A stretch of DNA of 64,000 nt from Lachnospiraceae bacterium (GCA_910574185.1 CAJSZQ010000005.1:93868-157867); one strand, 5' to 3'; shown: positions 26,183 to 35,444, counted from the stretch's first letter. Translations and numbers: made by a program. The notes: a model not told the origin generated them from the sequence alone.

Positions 26183-27328
26183 ATGGACAAAATCAGCGTA
26201 AAAATGTCGGACGTCAGTTTACGCCAGACAGAAGGAGCAAAGCCGGCAGGTCAGACCAGAGAGGTTACCGGAGATTTCAAGAAGCTTCTTCAGAATCAGA
26301 GTGAGAACAGCAGCAAGGATGTGTCGAAGGAGACTAATACAGAGAAACAGCCGGAAGCTGTGAATGAGCAGACAAAAGAAGAGCCGAAAGAAGTTAACGG
26401 AGCAAAAGAAGAAACTGAAGAAGTCGTGACTGAAGAAAATGTTCAGACGAATGGACTGCTTGCAGCGTTTCAGTTGGCTCAAAATTTCAAGCCGGAGATG
26501 ATTCAGGCGGAGCCTGAGACGGTTCCTGTGGAAGCGTTGCCGGTAGAGGAAATGGTGCCGGAAGAGACGGCTCAGCCTGTGATTTCGGAGTTGGAAGGCA
26601 TGATAGAAGCACCAGTACAGGCGGCAGAAGTGCAGATGGGGGAAAACCTTCAAGTACAGCAAATGCAGCCAGAGAAATCTGTGGTGGAAGATGTAAAACC
26701 GCAGGCGGAACAGACAGTACAGGAAGTACAGATATCAGAAAAGCCGCAAACGTCAAATCAGCAGAAGACCGACACATCCAATCAGGAGAGTATGGCACAG
26801 CATGAAGACAGTCATCCTGCAGAACAGACTGTACAAATTCAGAATCCTGAGCCTTCAGTAAAGGTGGAAGTGCAGGAGATGAAGCCTCAGGAGCCGGTAA
26901 GAATACGGGTTCCGCAGCCAGAGGAGCTGCCGGAGAAGGTAACGGACCAGCTTATGGCGAAAATTTCTGAGGGAATAAAGGAGTTTGAGATACATATCGA
27001 GCCGGTAAACCTTGGAAAGATTGCAGTAAAGATTCTGTATCAGGCAGGCCAGACGACGGTATCTATTATGTGTTCCGAGAAGAGAACGCTTGACATTTTA
27101 GGTCGTAATGCCGGTGAGATAGGTCAGATTATTGACAAGAATTTGGGTGGAACCACCACGATTGTTGTAGATAAACAGGAAAGCGACTACCTGAATCAGA
27201 CGAGAGACGAGAACCAGCAGAATGGCCGGAACGGCGAACAAGAGCAGCAGGAAGGAAGAAAGAAAGAAGAAGGCGTCGACGATGCACAGGATTTCCTTCA
27301 GAAGCTTAGACTTGGGCTGGCAGGGTAG
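26183..27328 (+). CDS. fliK: Flagellar hook-length control protein FliK
   Basis: The 381-residue protein has a long disordered N-terminal part very rich in Glu, Gln, Pro and Val (about 30-235) and a compact C-terminal Flg_hook domain (LPEKVTDQLMAKISEGIKEF, IHIEPVNLGKIAVKILYQAG, DILGRNAGEIGQII), the layout of FliK. It measures hook length and switches export specificity at FlhB. A good ribosome binding site (AGGAGG) precedes the ATG. It lies immediately before flgD, as usual. Confidence 0.92.
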   Translation: MDKISVKMSDVSLRQTEGAKPAGQTREVTGDFKKLLQNQSENSSKDVSKETNTEKQPEAVNEQTKEEPKEVNGAKEETEEVVTEENVQTNGLLAAFQLAQNFKPEMIQAEPETVPVEALPVEEMVPEETAQPVISELEGMIEAPVQAAEVQMGENLQVQQMQPEKSVVEDVKPQAEQTVQEVQISEKPQTSNQQKTDTSNQESMAQHEDSHPAEQTVQIQNPEPSVKVEVQEMKPQEPVRIRVPQPEELPEKVTDQLMAKISEGIKEFEIHIEPVNLGKIAVKILYQAGQTTVSIMCSEKRTLDILGRNAGEIGQIIDKNLGGTTTIVVDKQESDYLNQTRDENQQNGRNGEQEQQEGRKKEEGVDDAQDFLQKLRLGLAG

Positions 27329-27360
27329 AACAATCAGAAATTAAAAAGGAGACTGGTAAG

Positions 27361-27933
27361 ATGGCAGTAGATGCAACAAGCACATTGATGAGTGATGCGG
27401 CGAAATATATTTATGATGAGGCAAAGGCAACACAGGCGGCTTCCACATCCAGCAACACTCTGACAACCGATGATTATTGGAAACTTATGGCGGCACAGCT
27501 TCAGTATCAGGATATGTCGAATCCTATGGATAACAGTGAAATGATGAATCAGATGACACAGATGTCTTCCATGAGCGCGATGTCGAAATTGACTGAGGCA
27601 GTTGCAAACTTTTCAACAGTAACAAACAATCTTTCAACAGTTACGCTGACGACGTATTCTACAGGACTTCTTGGCAAGGAAGTTACGGTTGCGATTCCGG
27701 ACCCGAACGGAGAGAAGGACAAAGACGGGAATGTGAAGATGACCTATAAGAAGGGAACTGTAACAGGCGTGGATTTAACAGGCGCTACTGCAGTATATGT
27801 GGATGGTAAGAAGTATGAACTGTCGCAGGTAATGTCCGTAGGAGAGGTTCCGGAAGAGAACAAGGATGAGAATAAAGAAGAAGAAGGCGGCGGCAGCGCA
27901 GGAAGTACGGAAGCGGATAAAGAAACCACATAG
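27361..27933 (+). CDS. flgD: Flagellar hook assembly protein FlgD
   Basis: A 190-residue hook cap with the conserved N-terminal motif KLMAAQLQYQDMSNPMDNSEM and QMTQMSSMSAMSKL. The C-terminal part is short (GLLGKEVTVAIPDPNG and a Glu/Gly-rich tail), lacking the longer Ig-like region of proteobacterial FlgD, which is typical of Firmicutes. AAAGGAG precedes the ATG. Confidence 0.95.
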   Translation: MAVDATSTLMSDAAKYIYDEAKATQAASTSSNTLTTDDYWKLMAAQLQYQDMSNPMDNSEMMNQMTQMSSMSAMSKLTEAVANFSTVTNNLSTVTLTTYSTGLLGKEVTVAIPDPNGEKDKDGNVKMTYKKGTVTGVDLTGATAVYVDGKKYELSQVMSVGEVPEENKDENKEEEGGGSAGSTEADKETT

Positions 27934-27975
27934 GACAGGAAGTAAGAGCATAAAGTTAAAGGCGGTGTGTCATTG

Positions 27976-28365
27976 ATGAGCAATGTGAATCAGATTACAA
28001 ATGCCGGCATACTTAAGCTGCAGCATGCACAGACTGCGCTGCAGACAAAAGCAAATACTGGTAATACGGTACAATTTGCAGAAATTCTGCAAAAAGAATC
28101 GGATAAAGCGCAGTCCGTTCAATTCTCCAAACATGCGGCACAGAGGGTGCGGCAGCGGGGAATCGAGGTGACAGATACTCTGATGCAGAACTTAAATCAG
28201 GCAGTAAGGAAGGCGCAGGAAAAAGGTGCAAAAGATGTGGTTGTCATCGGTGAGAGCGGAGCCTTTATTGTGAATGTTCCCAATAATATTGTAGTAACGA
28301 CAATGTCGGGAGCAGAGATGAAAGATAATATATTTACTAATATTGACAGCGCTGTCTTAATGTAA
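27976..28365 (+). CDS. Flagellar operon protein of TIGR02530 type
   Basis: A 129-residue protein placed between flgD and flgE, where Firmicute flagellar operons carry this conserved gene of unsettled function. Family-like segments are FSKHAAQRVRQRGIEVTD, KAQEKGAKDVVVIGESGAFIVNVPNNIVVTTM and DNIFTNIDSAVL. The ATG at 27976 is preferred for spacing to AGGCGGTG; a GTG at 27967 is the alternative. A link to hook assembly is inferred from position. Confidence 0.88.
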   Translation: MSNVNQITNAGILKLQHAQTALQTKANTGNTVQFAEILQKESDKAQSVQFSKHAAQRVRQRGIEVTDTLMQNLNQAVRKAQEKGAKDVVVIGESGAFIVNVPNNIVVTTMSGAEMKDNIFTNIDSAVLM

Positions 28366-28389
28366 ACCGGACCATTTTATGGGGGTTTT

Positions 28390-28414
28390 GATATCTGTGC
28401 GACTCGCAGATATC
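28390..28414 (+). promoter_or_regulatory. Hairpin in the leader of flgE
   Basis: GATATCTGTG pairs with CGCAGATATC (one G-U) around a 5-base loop, 41 bp before flgE. No T-run follows, so a processing or mRNA-stabilising element is more likely than a terminator. Confidence 0.45.
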
Positions 28415-28454
28415 GTCAGACAGCAGATGATGAAAAGAAAGGAAGTAATAAAAA

Positions 28455-29771
28455 ATGGTCAGATCAATGGTTGCGGCAGTCGCAGGACTGAAGACCCATC
28501 AGTCAAAGATGGACGTAATTGGTAACAATATTGCAAACGTAAATACCTGGGGATACAAATCATACAGCTTCAACTTCCAGGATTCCATGTATGCCAATTC
28601 GATTAATGGCTCGGGAGGAAGCACAGAAGCAGGAGCGGCCGGCGGGCGTAATGCGTCTCAGGTTGGTTATGGTTCAACCCTTTCTTCTATTACGAACGAA
28701 TTTGGAACGGGCGCTCCGTCGCCGTCGTCCAATCCTCTGGATTGTATGATTGACGGTACCGGATTTTTCCTGGTAGGTAATATGATTAATGGAACCTTTA
28801 CTAATATCGAAAGTTCCGGATTGTATTTATCAAGAGTAGGTATTTTCCGGGTGGATAACAATGGATATTTGGTAGACGACCAGAGAAGCTATGTATATGG
28901 ATACTCTGTAGTAGAGGGAACCGGAACTCCGGAAGTACCGGCAACACAGGCGAAGTACGCTTTTGAAGGGGTTCAGATGACTATTACTGATGGAACAAAT
29001 GCAGGCGACCCGACTACAATTCGTATCGGTAGTGTAGAGGTTACAACAACACTCTATAAAAAAGATGATTTCCTGAATGATCCAGAAGCGTATAAAGCAG
29101 TAATGAAAGATTGGGTAAAGAAAGCGCAGGATGATCCGACTTTTAGCGATTACCGCATCAATTTTGACGGTGTGGGCAGTACGCTTTCGGCGACGGGTGC
29201 GAACGATGCTACTGTAAAGATTTCACTGACGGCGAAGACGCCGGGGGCTGCTGCAAATGCAGAACTTGAGACGTTTACTGGTTTGGGGACGGGGAATACT
29301 TTAACTCGTAAGCAGACTGTAGCGGGAGCGGACTGGGTTCCGGCAGTTCCGGCGGAATATGCAGAAAACTTATCCACCATCAGTATCCCAATCGATCCGG
29401 ATACCGGAGTGCAGTATGAGATTCAAAGTTATAAGATTAATGAAGATGGAACTATCATCGGCGTAGATAAAGAGAATCGTACTATCGCAATCGGTCAGCT
29501 TGCGCTGGTTACGGTAGAGAACCCGAACGGTCTGGAGAAGACGGACGGATATTACTATACGCCGGGCGGCAATGCGGGAGACGTTGCGGCAATGAAGCCG
29601 AACGGCGGACCGTCAGGCAAGATTCTGGGAGGTTATCTTGAGATGGCAAACGTAGATTTGGCGAATGAGTTCTCTAATATGATTACCTGTCAGAGAGGTT
29701 TCCAGGCTAACTCAAAGATTATCACAGTTACGGATGAGATGTTGTCAGAGCTTGTTAACATGAAGCGGTAG
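28455..29771 (+). CDS. flgE: Flagellar hook protein FlgE
   Basis: The 438-residue hook subunit has the N-terminal motif DVIGNNIANVNTWGYKSYSF, a large variable middle (about 75-330), the hook/rod-type IAIGQLALVTVENPNGLEK and the C-terminal GGYLEMANVDLANEFSNMI plus FQANSKIITVTDEM. AAAGGAAG precedes the ATG. It ends 88 bp before flbD. Confidence 0.96.
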   Translation: MVRSMVAAVAGLKTHQSKMDVIGNNIANVNTWGYKSYSFNFQDSMYANSINGSGGSTEAGAAGGRNASQVGYGSTLSSITNEFGTGAPSPSSNPLDCMIDGTGFFLVGNMINGTFTNIESSGLYLSRVGIFRVDNNGYLVDDQRSYVYGYSVVEGTGTPEVPATQAKYAFEGVQMTITDGTNAGDPTTIRIGSVEVTTTLYKKDDFLNDPEAYKAVMKDWVKKAQDDPTFSDYRINFDGVGSTLSATGANDATVKISLTAKTPGAAANAELETFTGLGTGNTLTRKQTVAGADWVPAVPAEYAENLSTISIPIDPDTGVQYEIQSYKINEDGTIIGVDKENRTIAIGQLALVTVENPNGLEKTDGYYYTPGGNAGDVAAMKPNGGPSGKILGGYLEMANVDLANEFSNMITCQRGFQANSKIITVTDEMLSELVNMKR

Positions 29772-29859
29772 TGATAATCAGAAACCATGAATAAGGCTAT
29801 GCGTGCCGGGATATAACAGAATATCCCGGTTGCGCTTGAAATATGTGAGGAAGTGTATT

Positions 29860-30057
29860 ATGATAGTGCTGACTAAGTTGAATAACCAGCCGGTTCTGCT
29901 GAACTGTATGCAGATTGAAGCAGTAGAGCTGATTCCCGAATCAAAAGTGGTTATGATGAACGGGAAGTTCTACTTGGTAAAGGAGAGTGCAGAAGAGATA
30001 ATAGAGAAAACAATTGAGTACAATGGAAGAGTCCATTGTTACGATGCAGATAGATAA
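29860..30057 (+). CDS. flbD: FlbD/SwrD-like small flagellar protein
   Basis: Start at 29860 (MIVLTKLNNQPVLLN) behind GAGGAAGTG; longer in-frame starts lack a ribosome binding site. The 65-residue protein has the family pattern of an N-terminal I-x-L-T-K-L-N stretch, IEAVELIPESKVVMMNGKFY and a terminal Glu-rich helix. The B. subtilis homologue SwrD raises motor torque, consistent with its position just before motA and motB. Confidence 0.9.
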   Translation: MIVLTKLNNQPVLLNCMQIEAVELIPESKVVMMNGKFYLVKESAEEIIEKTIEYNGRVHCYDADR

Positions 30058-30081
30058 AAAAGTTAGGGCGGTGAAGATAAC

Positions 30082-30921
30082 GTGGATGTTACAAGTATTG
30101 TAGGTTTGGTCATAGGAGTTGTGCTGGTGGTATTTGTCGGAATTACGCCTGCTAAACTGGGTAATTTCTGGGACGGCGCCAGCGTGGCAATCGTGCTTGG
30201 AGGTACGCTTTCGGCGATTATAGCGAGCTATCCGGTTGGTCTGCTGAAGACAGTTCCCCGGCATACAAAGATGCTGATGCAGGGGAATAAATATAACATT
30301 GGCGAGCTTGTGAATACTCTTGAGGAGATGGCTCAGACAGCCAGAAAGAACGGTCTGCTGGCTCTTGAGGAGAAGGCGAATGAAATTGACGATATGTTCT
30401 TTAAGTCGGGAATTATGTTGATTGTAGACGCTACAGAACCGGAGGAGGTTCGTTCCCTGATGGAGAATGAAGTCGATGCAATGACGGCCAGGCATGAAGA
30501 GTGTATCGGTATTTACGAGAAGGCATCATCCATGGCGCCTGCGTTTGGTATGATTGGTACGCTGGTTGGTCTGGTAAACATGCTGAAGGGTATGAACATC
30601 GATGAAGGTGGAGCCGGTGAGATTGGTCCAGCTATGGCGACAGCGTTGATTACAACCTTTTATGGCTGTGTATTGGCGAATATGGTATTTTCTCCGATTG
30701 CGAAGAAGCTGAGAATCAGGAATGAGGAAGAGCTTCTGTATAAGCAGATTATGATTGAAGGTATTCTGGCAATCCAGTCAGGTGACAATCCGAAGTTCCT
30801 GAAGGAAAAGCTGGTTACATATATTTCCCAGAAAGAACGAATGAAGGTTCTGGATGTCGAGGGGGCAGCGGAATCCGGCAAGAAGGGTAAGAAAGGCAAG
30901 AAGGGAAAGGACGAGGAGTAA
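30082..30921 (+). CDS. motA: Flagellar motor stator protein MotA
   Basis: A 279-residue membrane protein with four predicted helices, two near the N terminus (IVGLVIGVVLVVFVGI; ASVAIVLGGTLSAIIASYPVG) and two after residue 150 (ASSMAPAFGMIGTLVGLVNML; ATALITTFYGCVLANMVF). The Pro in APAFGMIGTLVG belongs to the conserved proton- or sodium-channel segment. It starts at a GTG with GGGCGGTGAAG upstream. The Lys/Gly-rich tail (GKKGKKGKKGK) is unusual. motB follows 3 bp after. Confidence 0.95.
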   Translation: MDVTSIVGLVIGVVLVVFVGITPAKLGNFWDGASVAIVLGGTLSAIIASYPVGLLKTVPRHTKMLMQGNKYNIGELVNTLEEMAQTARKNGLLALEEKANEIDDMFFKSGIMLIVDATEPEEVRSLMENEVDAMTARHEECIGIYEKASSMAPAFGMIGTLVGLVNMLKGMNIDEGGAGEIGPAMATALITTFYGCVLANMVFSPIAKKLRIRNEEELLYKQIMIEGILAIQSGDNPKFLKEKLVTYISQKERMKVLDVEGAAESGKKGKKGKKGKDEE

Positions 30922-30924
30922 CAT

Positions 30925-31671
30925 ATGAAGAAGAGGGGTAAATCGCAGGAATCCGGCGCTAACTGGATGGACACATACGGTGATTTGGTTACATTATTAC
31001 TGTGCTTTTTTGTACTGCTGTATTCTATCTCTACCATTGATCAGGCGAAATGGGTTCAGATTGTTAAGAGTTTTAATCCGGAAGCCAAGGACGTTTCTCA
31101 GATTGCTGATCCCGAACAGGAAGACGCTGTAGACGATGTTCCAGGTTCGCCGGAAGCGGATGAGTTTGACGATTTGTATGAGAGTCTGAAGAAAGCAATT
31201 GAACAGGCCGGACTTGACAGCGAAGTGGAACTGTTTAAGGGCGATGGTTATTCGTTTATCACTTTTAGGGATAATGTATTTTTTGACGGAGACAGTTCTG
31301 TGATTAAAGAGGGTGGAGAAACAATTTTGGCACAGTTTGCTTCTATTATATCAGGAGTCAGCAGTTCCGTTAAAGAAATTGAAGTGCTGGGGCATACGAC
31401 ACAGGCAGATCCGAATGTTCCGAATGATGCCACAGGCGACCGTGTACTTTCCGCAGAACGTGCGGCTAGGGTTGCGGCATATCTCCAGGAACGGACGAAT
31501 GTTTCGCCAGCGAATATTGTTGGAGTTGGATACGGACAGTGGAGACCGATCGCACCTTTTGATACGGAGGAGAACCGGGCAAAGAATCGAAGAGTAGAGT
31601 TACTTATTACGAAATCGGATGCTGTAGAACATAGCCTTGAGGAATATTATAAGGATATGGGACGGCAATAA
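30925..31671 (+). CDS. motB: Flagellar motor stator protein MotB
   Basis: The 248-residue protein has one N-terminal helix with the ion-carrying Asp20 in TYGDLVTLLLCFFVLL, an acidic linker and a C-terminal OmpA-like peptidoglycan-binding domain (EVLGHTTQAD, LSAERAARVAAYL, VGYGQWRPIAP, NRRVELLI). Stator units with MotA drive rotation. It is followed directly by fliM; the fliL gene usual here is missing. Confidence 0.96.
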   Translation: MKKRGKSQESGANWMDTYGDLVTLLLCFFVLLYSISTIDQAKWVQIVKSFNPEAKDVSQIADPEQEDAVDDVPGSPEADEFDDLYESLKKAIEQAGLDSEVELFKGDGYSFITFRDNVFFDGDSSVIKEGGETILAQFASIISGVSSSVKEIEVLGHTTQADPNVPNDATGDRVLSAERAARVAAYLQERTNVSPANIVGVGYGQWRPIAPFDTEENRAKNRRVELLITKSDAVEHSLEEYYKDMGRQ

Positions 31672-31694
31672 TGAAACGAAGGTAGGAGTTTAGG

Positions 31695-32714
31695 ATGGCA
31701 GATGTATTATCACAAAGTCAGATAGACGCGCTGCTGAATTCAATGCAAAATGGCGCTTCAGAAAGTGCGCCGGAGGAACCGAAGCAGACAGAAAAAAACC
31801 ATAGAAAATATGACTTCTACAGCCCGAAGAAGTATACCAAAGATAAGCTGAAGATGCTTCGAAGCATTTATGATAACTACTCTAGAGTGGCGTCTTCGCA
31901 GATTAACGGATTGTTCCGGGTGGCGAGCGAGGTAGAAGTTGTAGATGTTGAAGAACAGAGATATTACGAGTTTAGTAATGCGCTGAATGAGACGGATGTT
32001 ATCACGCTTGTCAATGTAGGGCTGCAGGATCATTCAACCAATCCGCCCATGGTATTTCATATTGCGCCGACTTTGATGGGAGCAATGATAGACCGGATGC
32101 TGGGAGGAATCGGTACGGATATGTCGGTAGATATGTCTTATACATATACGGATATCGAGTTGGATTTATATGCAAAGATTATTCGTTATTTGGTAGCGAT
32201 TACGAAAGATGTCTGGGCAAATTATACAGAGCTTGATGTAGAATTTACTGGTATTGAAGAGAATCCAAGTATGTTCCAGGGAATCAGTGTCGACGAGACG
32301 GTTGTTATCGTTATGTTGAGGATTCAGATGGGCGACATTGATGGAGCGATGAATATCTGTATTCCGGCAACGCTTCTCAGTGGTATATTTGAAATTATTG
32401 ATAAAACCAAGCATTTGGCGAATAAGAGCGCCAGCGCGCTTCGGAACAACCGGGAAGATATTATGGAGAGCATCAGGGAGTCTAAGATGAATGTGATGGC
32501 GCAGCTCGGAGTTGCGCAGCTTAGTTTGGACGATGTATATAATCTTCATGTTGGAGACGTCATTGATTTGAATAAACCACAAAATTCTTTGATTTCTCTA
32601 TATGTGGAAGGGCAGCCATGGTTTAACGGTCAGTTAGGAGTGCATAACAAGAACATGGCGGTTAAGATAGAGAATCGTATACTGGAAGCGAAGAATGAAG
32701 ATGTAGCGGTATAA
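31695..32714 (+). CDS. fliM: Flagellar motor switch protein FliM
   Basis: The 339-residue C-ring protein has the N-terminal CheY-binding peptide LSQSQIDALLNSMQ (5-18), a CheC-like middle domain with GGIGTDMSVDMSYTYTDIE, and a SpoA/FliN-like C terminus (AQLGVAQLSLDDVYNLHVGDVI). TAGGAG lies upstream of the ATG. It works with the FliY encoded 900 bp downstream. Confidence 0.97.
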   Translation: MADVLSQSQIDALLNSMQNGASESAPEEPKQTEKNHRKYDFYSPKKYTKDKLKMLRSIYDNYSRVASSQINGLFRVASEVEVVDVEEQRYYEFSNALNETDVITLVNVGLQDHSTNPPMVFHIAPTLMGAMIDRMLGGIGTDMSVDMSYTYTDIELDLYAKIIRYLVAITKDVWANYTELDVEFTGIEENPSMFQGISVDETVVIVMLRIQMGDIDGAMNICIPATLLSGIFEIIDKTKHLANKSASALRNNREDIMESIRESKMNVMAQLGVAQLSLDDVYNLHVGDVIDLNKPQNSLISLYVEGQPWFNGQLGVHNKNMAVKIENRILEAKNEDVAV

Positions 32715-32785
32715 TTACCAGATAAATCCTTTGAATTATCTGAGTATATAAATTACAATGAGAACAAAAAAGTGAGGTAAAAAAA

Positions 32786-33145
32786 ATGGCAAAAATTATG
32801 TTAGTAGATGATGCGGCATTTATGAGGATGATGTTAAAAACTACATTGACACAGGCCGGATATACAGATCTTGTCGAAGCAGAGGACGGCGCAAAAGCTG
32901 TTGATCTGTATGCAGCCGAGAAGCCTGACCTTGTGTTTATGGATATTACGATGCCGAATAAGGATGGTCTTGAGACATTGAAGGAGATTAAGGGGATGGA
33001 CCCGAATGCAACAATCGTTATGTGTTCGGCTATGGGACAAGAGACGATGGTTATGGATTCCATCAAATCTGGGGCAAAGGATTTTATTGTTAAGCCTTTT
33101 AAACCGGAGCGAATTCTGTCTACCGTAAAGAAAATCCTTGGTTAA
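32786..33145 (+). CDS. cheY: Chemotaxis response regulator CheY
   Basis: The 119-residue single receiver domain has the acidic pair Asp8-Asp9, phosphoacceptor Asp53 (LVFMDITMPNKDG), the switch Ser in VMCSAMGQ and Lys in FIVKPF. Phospho-CheY binds FliM and FliY to set the direction of rotation. GTGAGG precedes the ATG. Confidence 0.97.
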   Translation: MAKIMLVDDAAFMRMMLKTTLTQAGYTDLVEAEDGAKAVDLYAAEKPDLVFMDITMPNKDGLETLKEIKGMDPNATIVMCSAMGQETMVMDSIKSGAKDFIVKPFKPERILSTVKKILG

Positions 33146-33162
33146 TTTGGGGAGGAACTAGT

Positions 33163-33609
33163 ATGTCTTTTTTGAGTTCATTTGACATCAGTGCGTCGGG
33201 ATTGACGGCTGAGAGACAGAGGCTGGATATTGCGGCTGAGAATCTGTCTAATACGAATACGACCAGAACGGAAAGCGGCGGACCCTATCGGAGAAAGATG
33301 GTGGTTCTGCAGGAAGTACCTTCCACCTCGTTCCGTACAAGATTTAACAGCCTTTTAAACAAGAGTGCATCTGCTGCAAAGGGTGGAGTAAAAGTGACAG
33401 AGATTATAGAGGATCAGAGAGATTTGAACCCTGTTTATGATCCGGATCATCCAGATGCGGATGAGAACGGCTATGTCATGATGCCGAACGTTGATCCGGT
33501 TAAGGAGACCATAGATGGAATGTCGGCAACCAGGTCTTATGAGGCTAACATTACGGCCTTCAATGCAATAAAACTGATGGCGCAGAAGGCGTTGGAGATT
33601 GGAAAATAA
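33163..33609 (+). CDS. flgC: Flagellar basal-body rod protein FlgC
   Basis: A 148-residue rod protein with SFDISASGLTAERQRLDIAA, ENLSNTNTTRTESGGPYRRK, NGYVMMPNVDPVKE and a C-terminal EANITAFNAIKLMAQKALEI. GGGGAGGAAC precedes the ATG. It is found between cheY and fliY rather than after flgB, where most genomes carry it. Confidence 0.96.
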   Translation: MSFLSSFDISASGLTAERQRLDIAAENLSNTNTTRTESGGPYRRKMVVLQEVPSTSFRTRFNSLLNKSASAAKGGVKVTEIIEDQRDLNPVYDPDHPDADENGYVMMPNVDPVKETIDGMSATRSYEANITAFNAIKLMAQKALEIGK

Positions 33610-33650
33610 AAACGGTGGAATGATTCCCCCGGAAGGAGAGAAGGGTTAGT

Positions 33651-35087
33651 ATGGCTTCGGAATGCTTTAGTAAAATGGAAATAGACGCGATAGGCGAGAT
33701 ACTAAATATCAGCCTTGGCTCCTCTGCGACAGCAGTTTCCACGATGTTGAACGCCAGAGTAGATATTACGACACCAGTTGTGAATATCGTGTCAAAAGAA
33801 GAGTTTGAGATGGATCGGGTAGAACCGGCTGTAGGTGTTGAAATAACTTACGTTGCCGGTCTAGAAGGGGAGAACGTTATGCTCCTTAAGAGGCATGACG
33901 TTAAAGTAATCGTGGAAATGCTCATGGGCATGGAAGTGCCGGATGAGGAATTTGAGCTGAATGAGATTAATATCAGCGCAGTCTGTGAGGTCATGAACCA
34001 GATGATGGGCGCGTCTTCTACCGCACTGTCAGAGTTTCTGGGAAGAATGGTTAATATTTCTACGCCAATTTCTTTTGAGGTAAAGGACGAACAGGAATTT
34101 ATTGATAAGTATTTTGTAGATGACGCTCCAAAAGTAGTTGTTGTGTTTACTCTCAGAATTGCAGATAAGCTTGAAAGCGAGTTCTTTAACGTAATGCCAA
34201 TGGAGCTTGCTAAGGGATTGGTGAGAGGGTTTCTTCCTGAGGACCAGATTATTGAGATTGGTAAAGACGGGAAACCGTTGTCTGCACCGGCAAGCGCACC
34301 GGTAGAATCGGTAAGTGAGCCTGCGGCCGCATCAGGTGGAGGCGGTACGCTATCACAGGAAGAGATAGAGAAATTATTAGCGGGAGGAGCGGCGGAAGAG
34401 CCGGCAGCCCCTGTACAGCAGCCGGCGCCTGCAGCGTCAGGCGGAGGCGGTACGTTATCGCAGGAAGAGATAGAGAAACTGTTGGCGGGAGGAGCGGCAG
34501 AAGAACCGGCAGCCCCTGTACCGCAGCCGGCGCCACAACCTGTATCAGCGCCGGTACAGTCGGTAACGCCTGCGCCAGAGGCTGGGGCACAGCCTGTACA
34601 GCAGCCTATGCAACCGGTTATGCAACCGGTAGCGGCAGTGAATCCGGAGCTTTCTATGATGCAGATGCAGATGATGCAGCAGATGATGCAGCAGATGCAG
34701 ACGATGCAGCAGGCAATGCAGGAATCGATGCAGGAGAAGAAGAAAGCGCCGGAACCAAAGATGATTCATGTTCAGACTCCGTCTCAGACCAATTTAAAGC
34801 CAAGCGGAGAGATTGTGCTTGAGGCAGAGCAGGAGGAAAACATGGAGTTAATCATGGGCGTTCCTCTTGAGATTTCTGTGGAAATCGGAAGAACTAAAAA
34901 ATATGTAAAAGATATTCTTGACTTTACGAAAGGTTCATTGGTGGTTCTGGACAAACTGGCTGGAGAACAGGTGGACTTATATGTGAATGGACAATGTATT
35001 GCAAAGGGCGATGTTGTTGTTGTTGAAGATAATTTTGGAGTCAGAATTACAGAAATCATGAAGGTCAATTTGCTTGCATTAGAGTAA
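33651..35087 (+). CDS. fliY: Flagellar motor switch phosphatase FliY with a duplicated CheY-binding-like linker motif
   Basis: The 478-residue protein joins an N-terminal CheC-like phosphatase domain and a C-terminal FliN domain (MGVPLEISVEIGRTKKYVKD, GEQVDLYVNGQCIAKGDVVV). Both CheC active-site pairs are intact: Glu16/Asn19 and Glu113/Asn116. Between the domains is a linker with two 35-residue tandem repeats (228-262 and 263-295) carrying GTLSQEEIEKLLAGG, which resembles the CheY-binding peptide of FliM, and then a Met/Gln-rich run (about 340-360). It dephosphorylates CheY-P at the motor. The usual N-terminal copy of the peptide is missing, so it seems to have moved and duplicated. Confidence 0.93.
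   Translation: MASECFSKMEIDAIGEILNISLGSSATAVSTMLNARVDITTPVVNIVSKEEFEMDRVEPAVGVEITYVAGLEGENVMLLKRHDVKVIVEMLMGMEVPDEEFELNEINISAVCEVMNQMMGASSTALSEFLGRMVNISTPISFEVKDEQEFIDKYFVDDAPKVVVVFTLRIADKLESEFFNVMPMELAKGLVRGFLPEDQIIEIGKDGKPLSAPASAPVESVSEPAAASGGGGTLSQEEIEKLLAGGAAEEPAAPVQQPAPAASGGGGTLSQEEIEKLLAGGAAEEPAAPVPQPAPQPVSAPVQSVTPAPEAGAQPVQQPMQPVMQPVAAVNPELSMMQMQMMQQMMQQMQTMQQAMQESMQEKKKAPEPKMIHVQTPSQTNLKPSGEIVLEAEQEENMELIMGVPLEISVEIGRTKKYVKDILDFTKGSLVVLDKLAGEQVDLYVNGQCIAKGDVVVVEDNFGVRITEIMKVNLLALE
34332..34535 (+). repeat. 105-bp tandem repeat in fliY
   Basis: Two in-frame copies (34332-34436 and 34437-34535) encode SGGGGTLSQEEIEKLLAGG followed by AAEEPAAPV-PQPAP. The high identity in DNA suggests a recent duplication, and copy number could vary between strains without frameshift. 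Confidence 0.85.
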
Positions 35088-35099
35088 GAAAGGAATTGT

Positions 35100-35444
35100 A
35101 TGTGGAGAGTAATTGCTACTTTTTTTGTGGTAGTGCTTATTATTTACGGAAGTTATTTAGCTAGTAAATATATAGGTAAGGGACTGTCAAAGAGCAGCAG
35201 TTCCATGTATATGCGTCTGATTGATCAGATTACGATGGGACAGGACAGACATATTGCGATCATACAGGTGAGCAATAAGTTCTTTCTTGTGGGAATTACC
35301 GCAGGTCAGATCAGTGTTCTGTCCGAGCTTCAGGACGAAGAGCTTTTGCCATTGGCGCCGGATATAAGTGAGGTCGGTGCGAACGCTCTTGACTTTAAAG
35401 CGATGATGGATAAGTTCAGTGACTTGGGCAAAAAGAGGAGGTAG
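35100..35444 (+). CDS. fliO: Flagellar biosynthetic protein FliO
   Basis: A 114-residue protein with a single N-terminal helix (IATFFVVVLIIYGSYLASKYI) and a small cytoplasmic beta domain (QITMGQDRHIAIIQVSNKFFLVGIT), the FliO/FliZ pattern. It assists assembly of the FliP export-gate core. It directly precedes fliP, with AAGAAAGGAA as ribosome binding site. Confidence 0.9.
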   Translation: MWRVIATFFVVVLIIYGSYLASKYIGKGLSKSSSSMYMRLIDQITMGQDRHIAIIQVSNKFFLVGITAGQISVLSELQDEELLPLAPDISEVGANALDFKAMMDKFSDLGKKRR

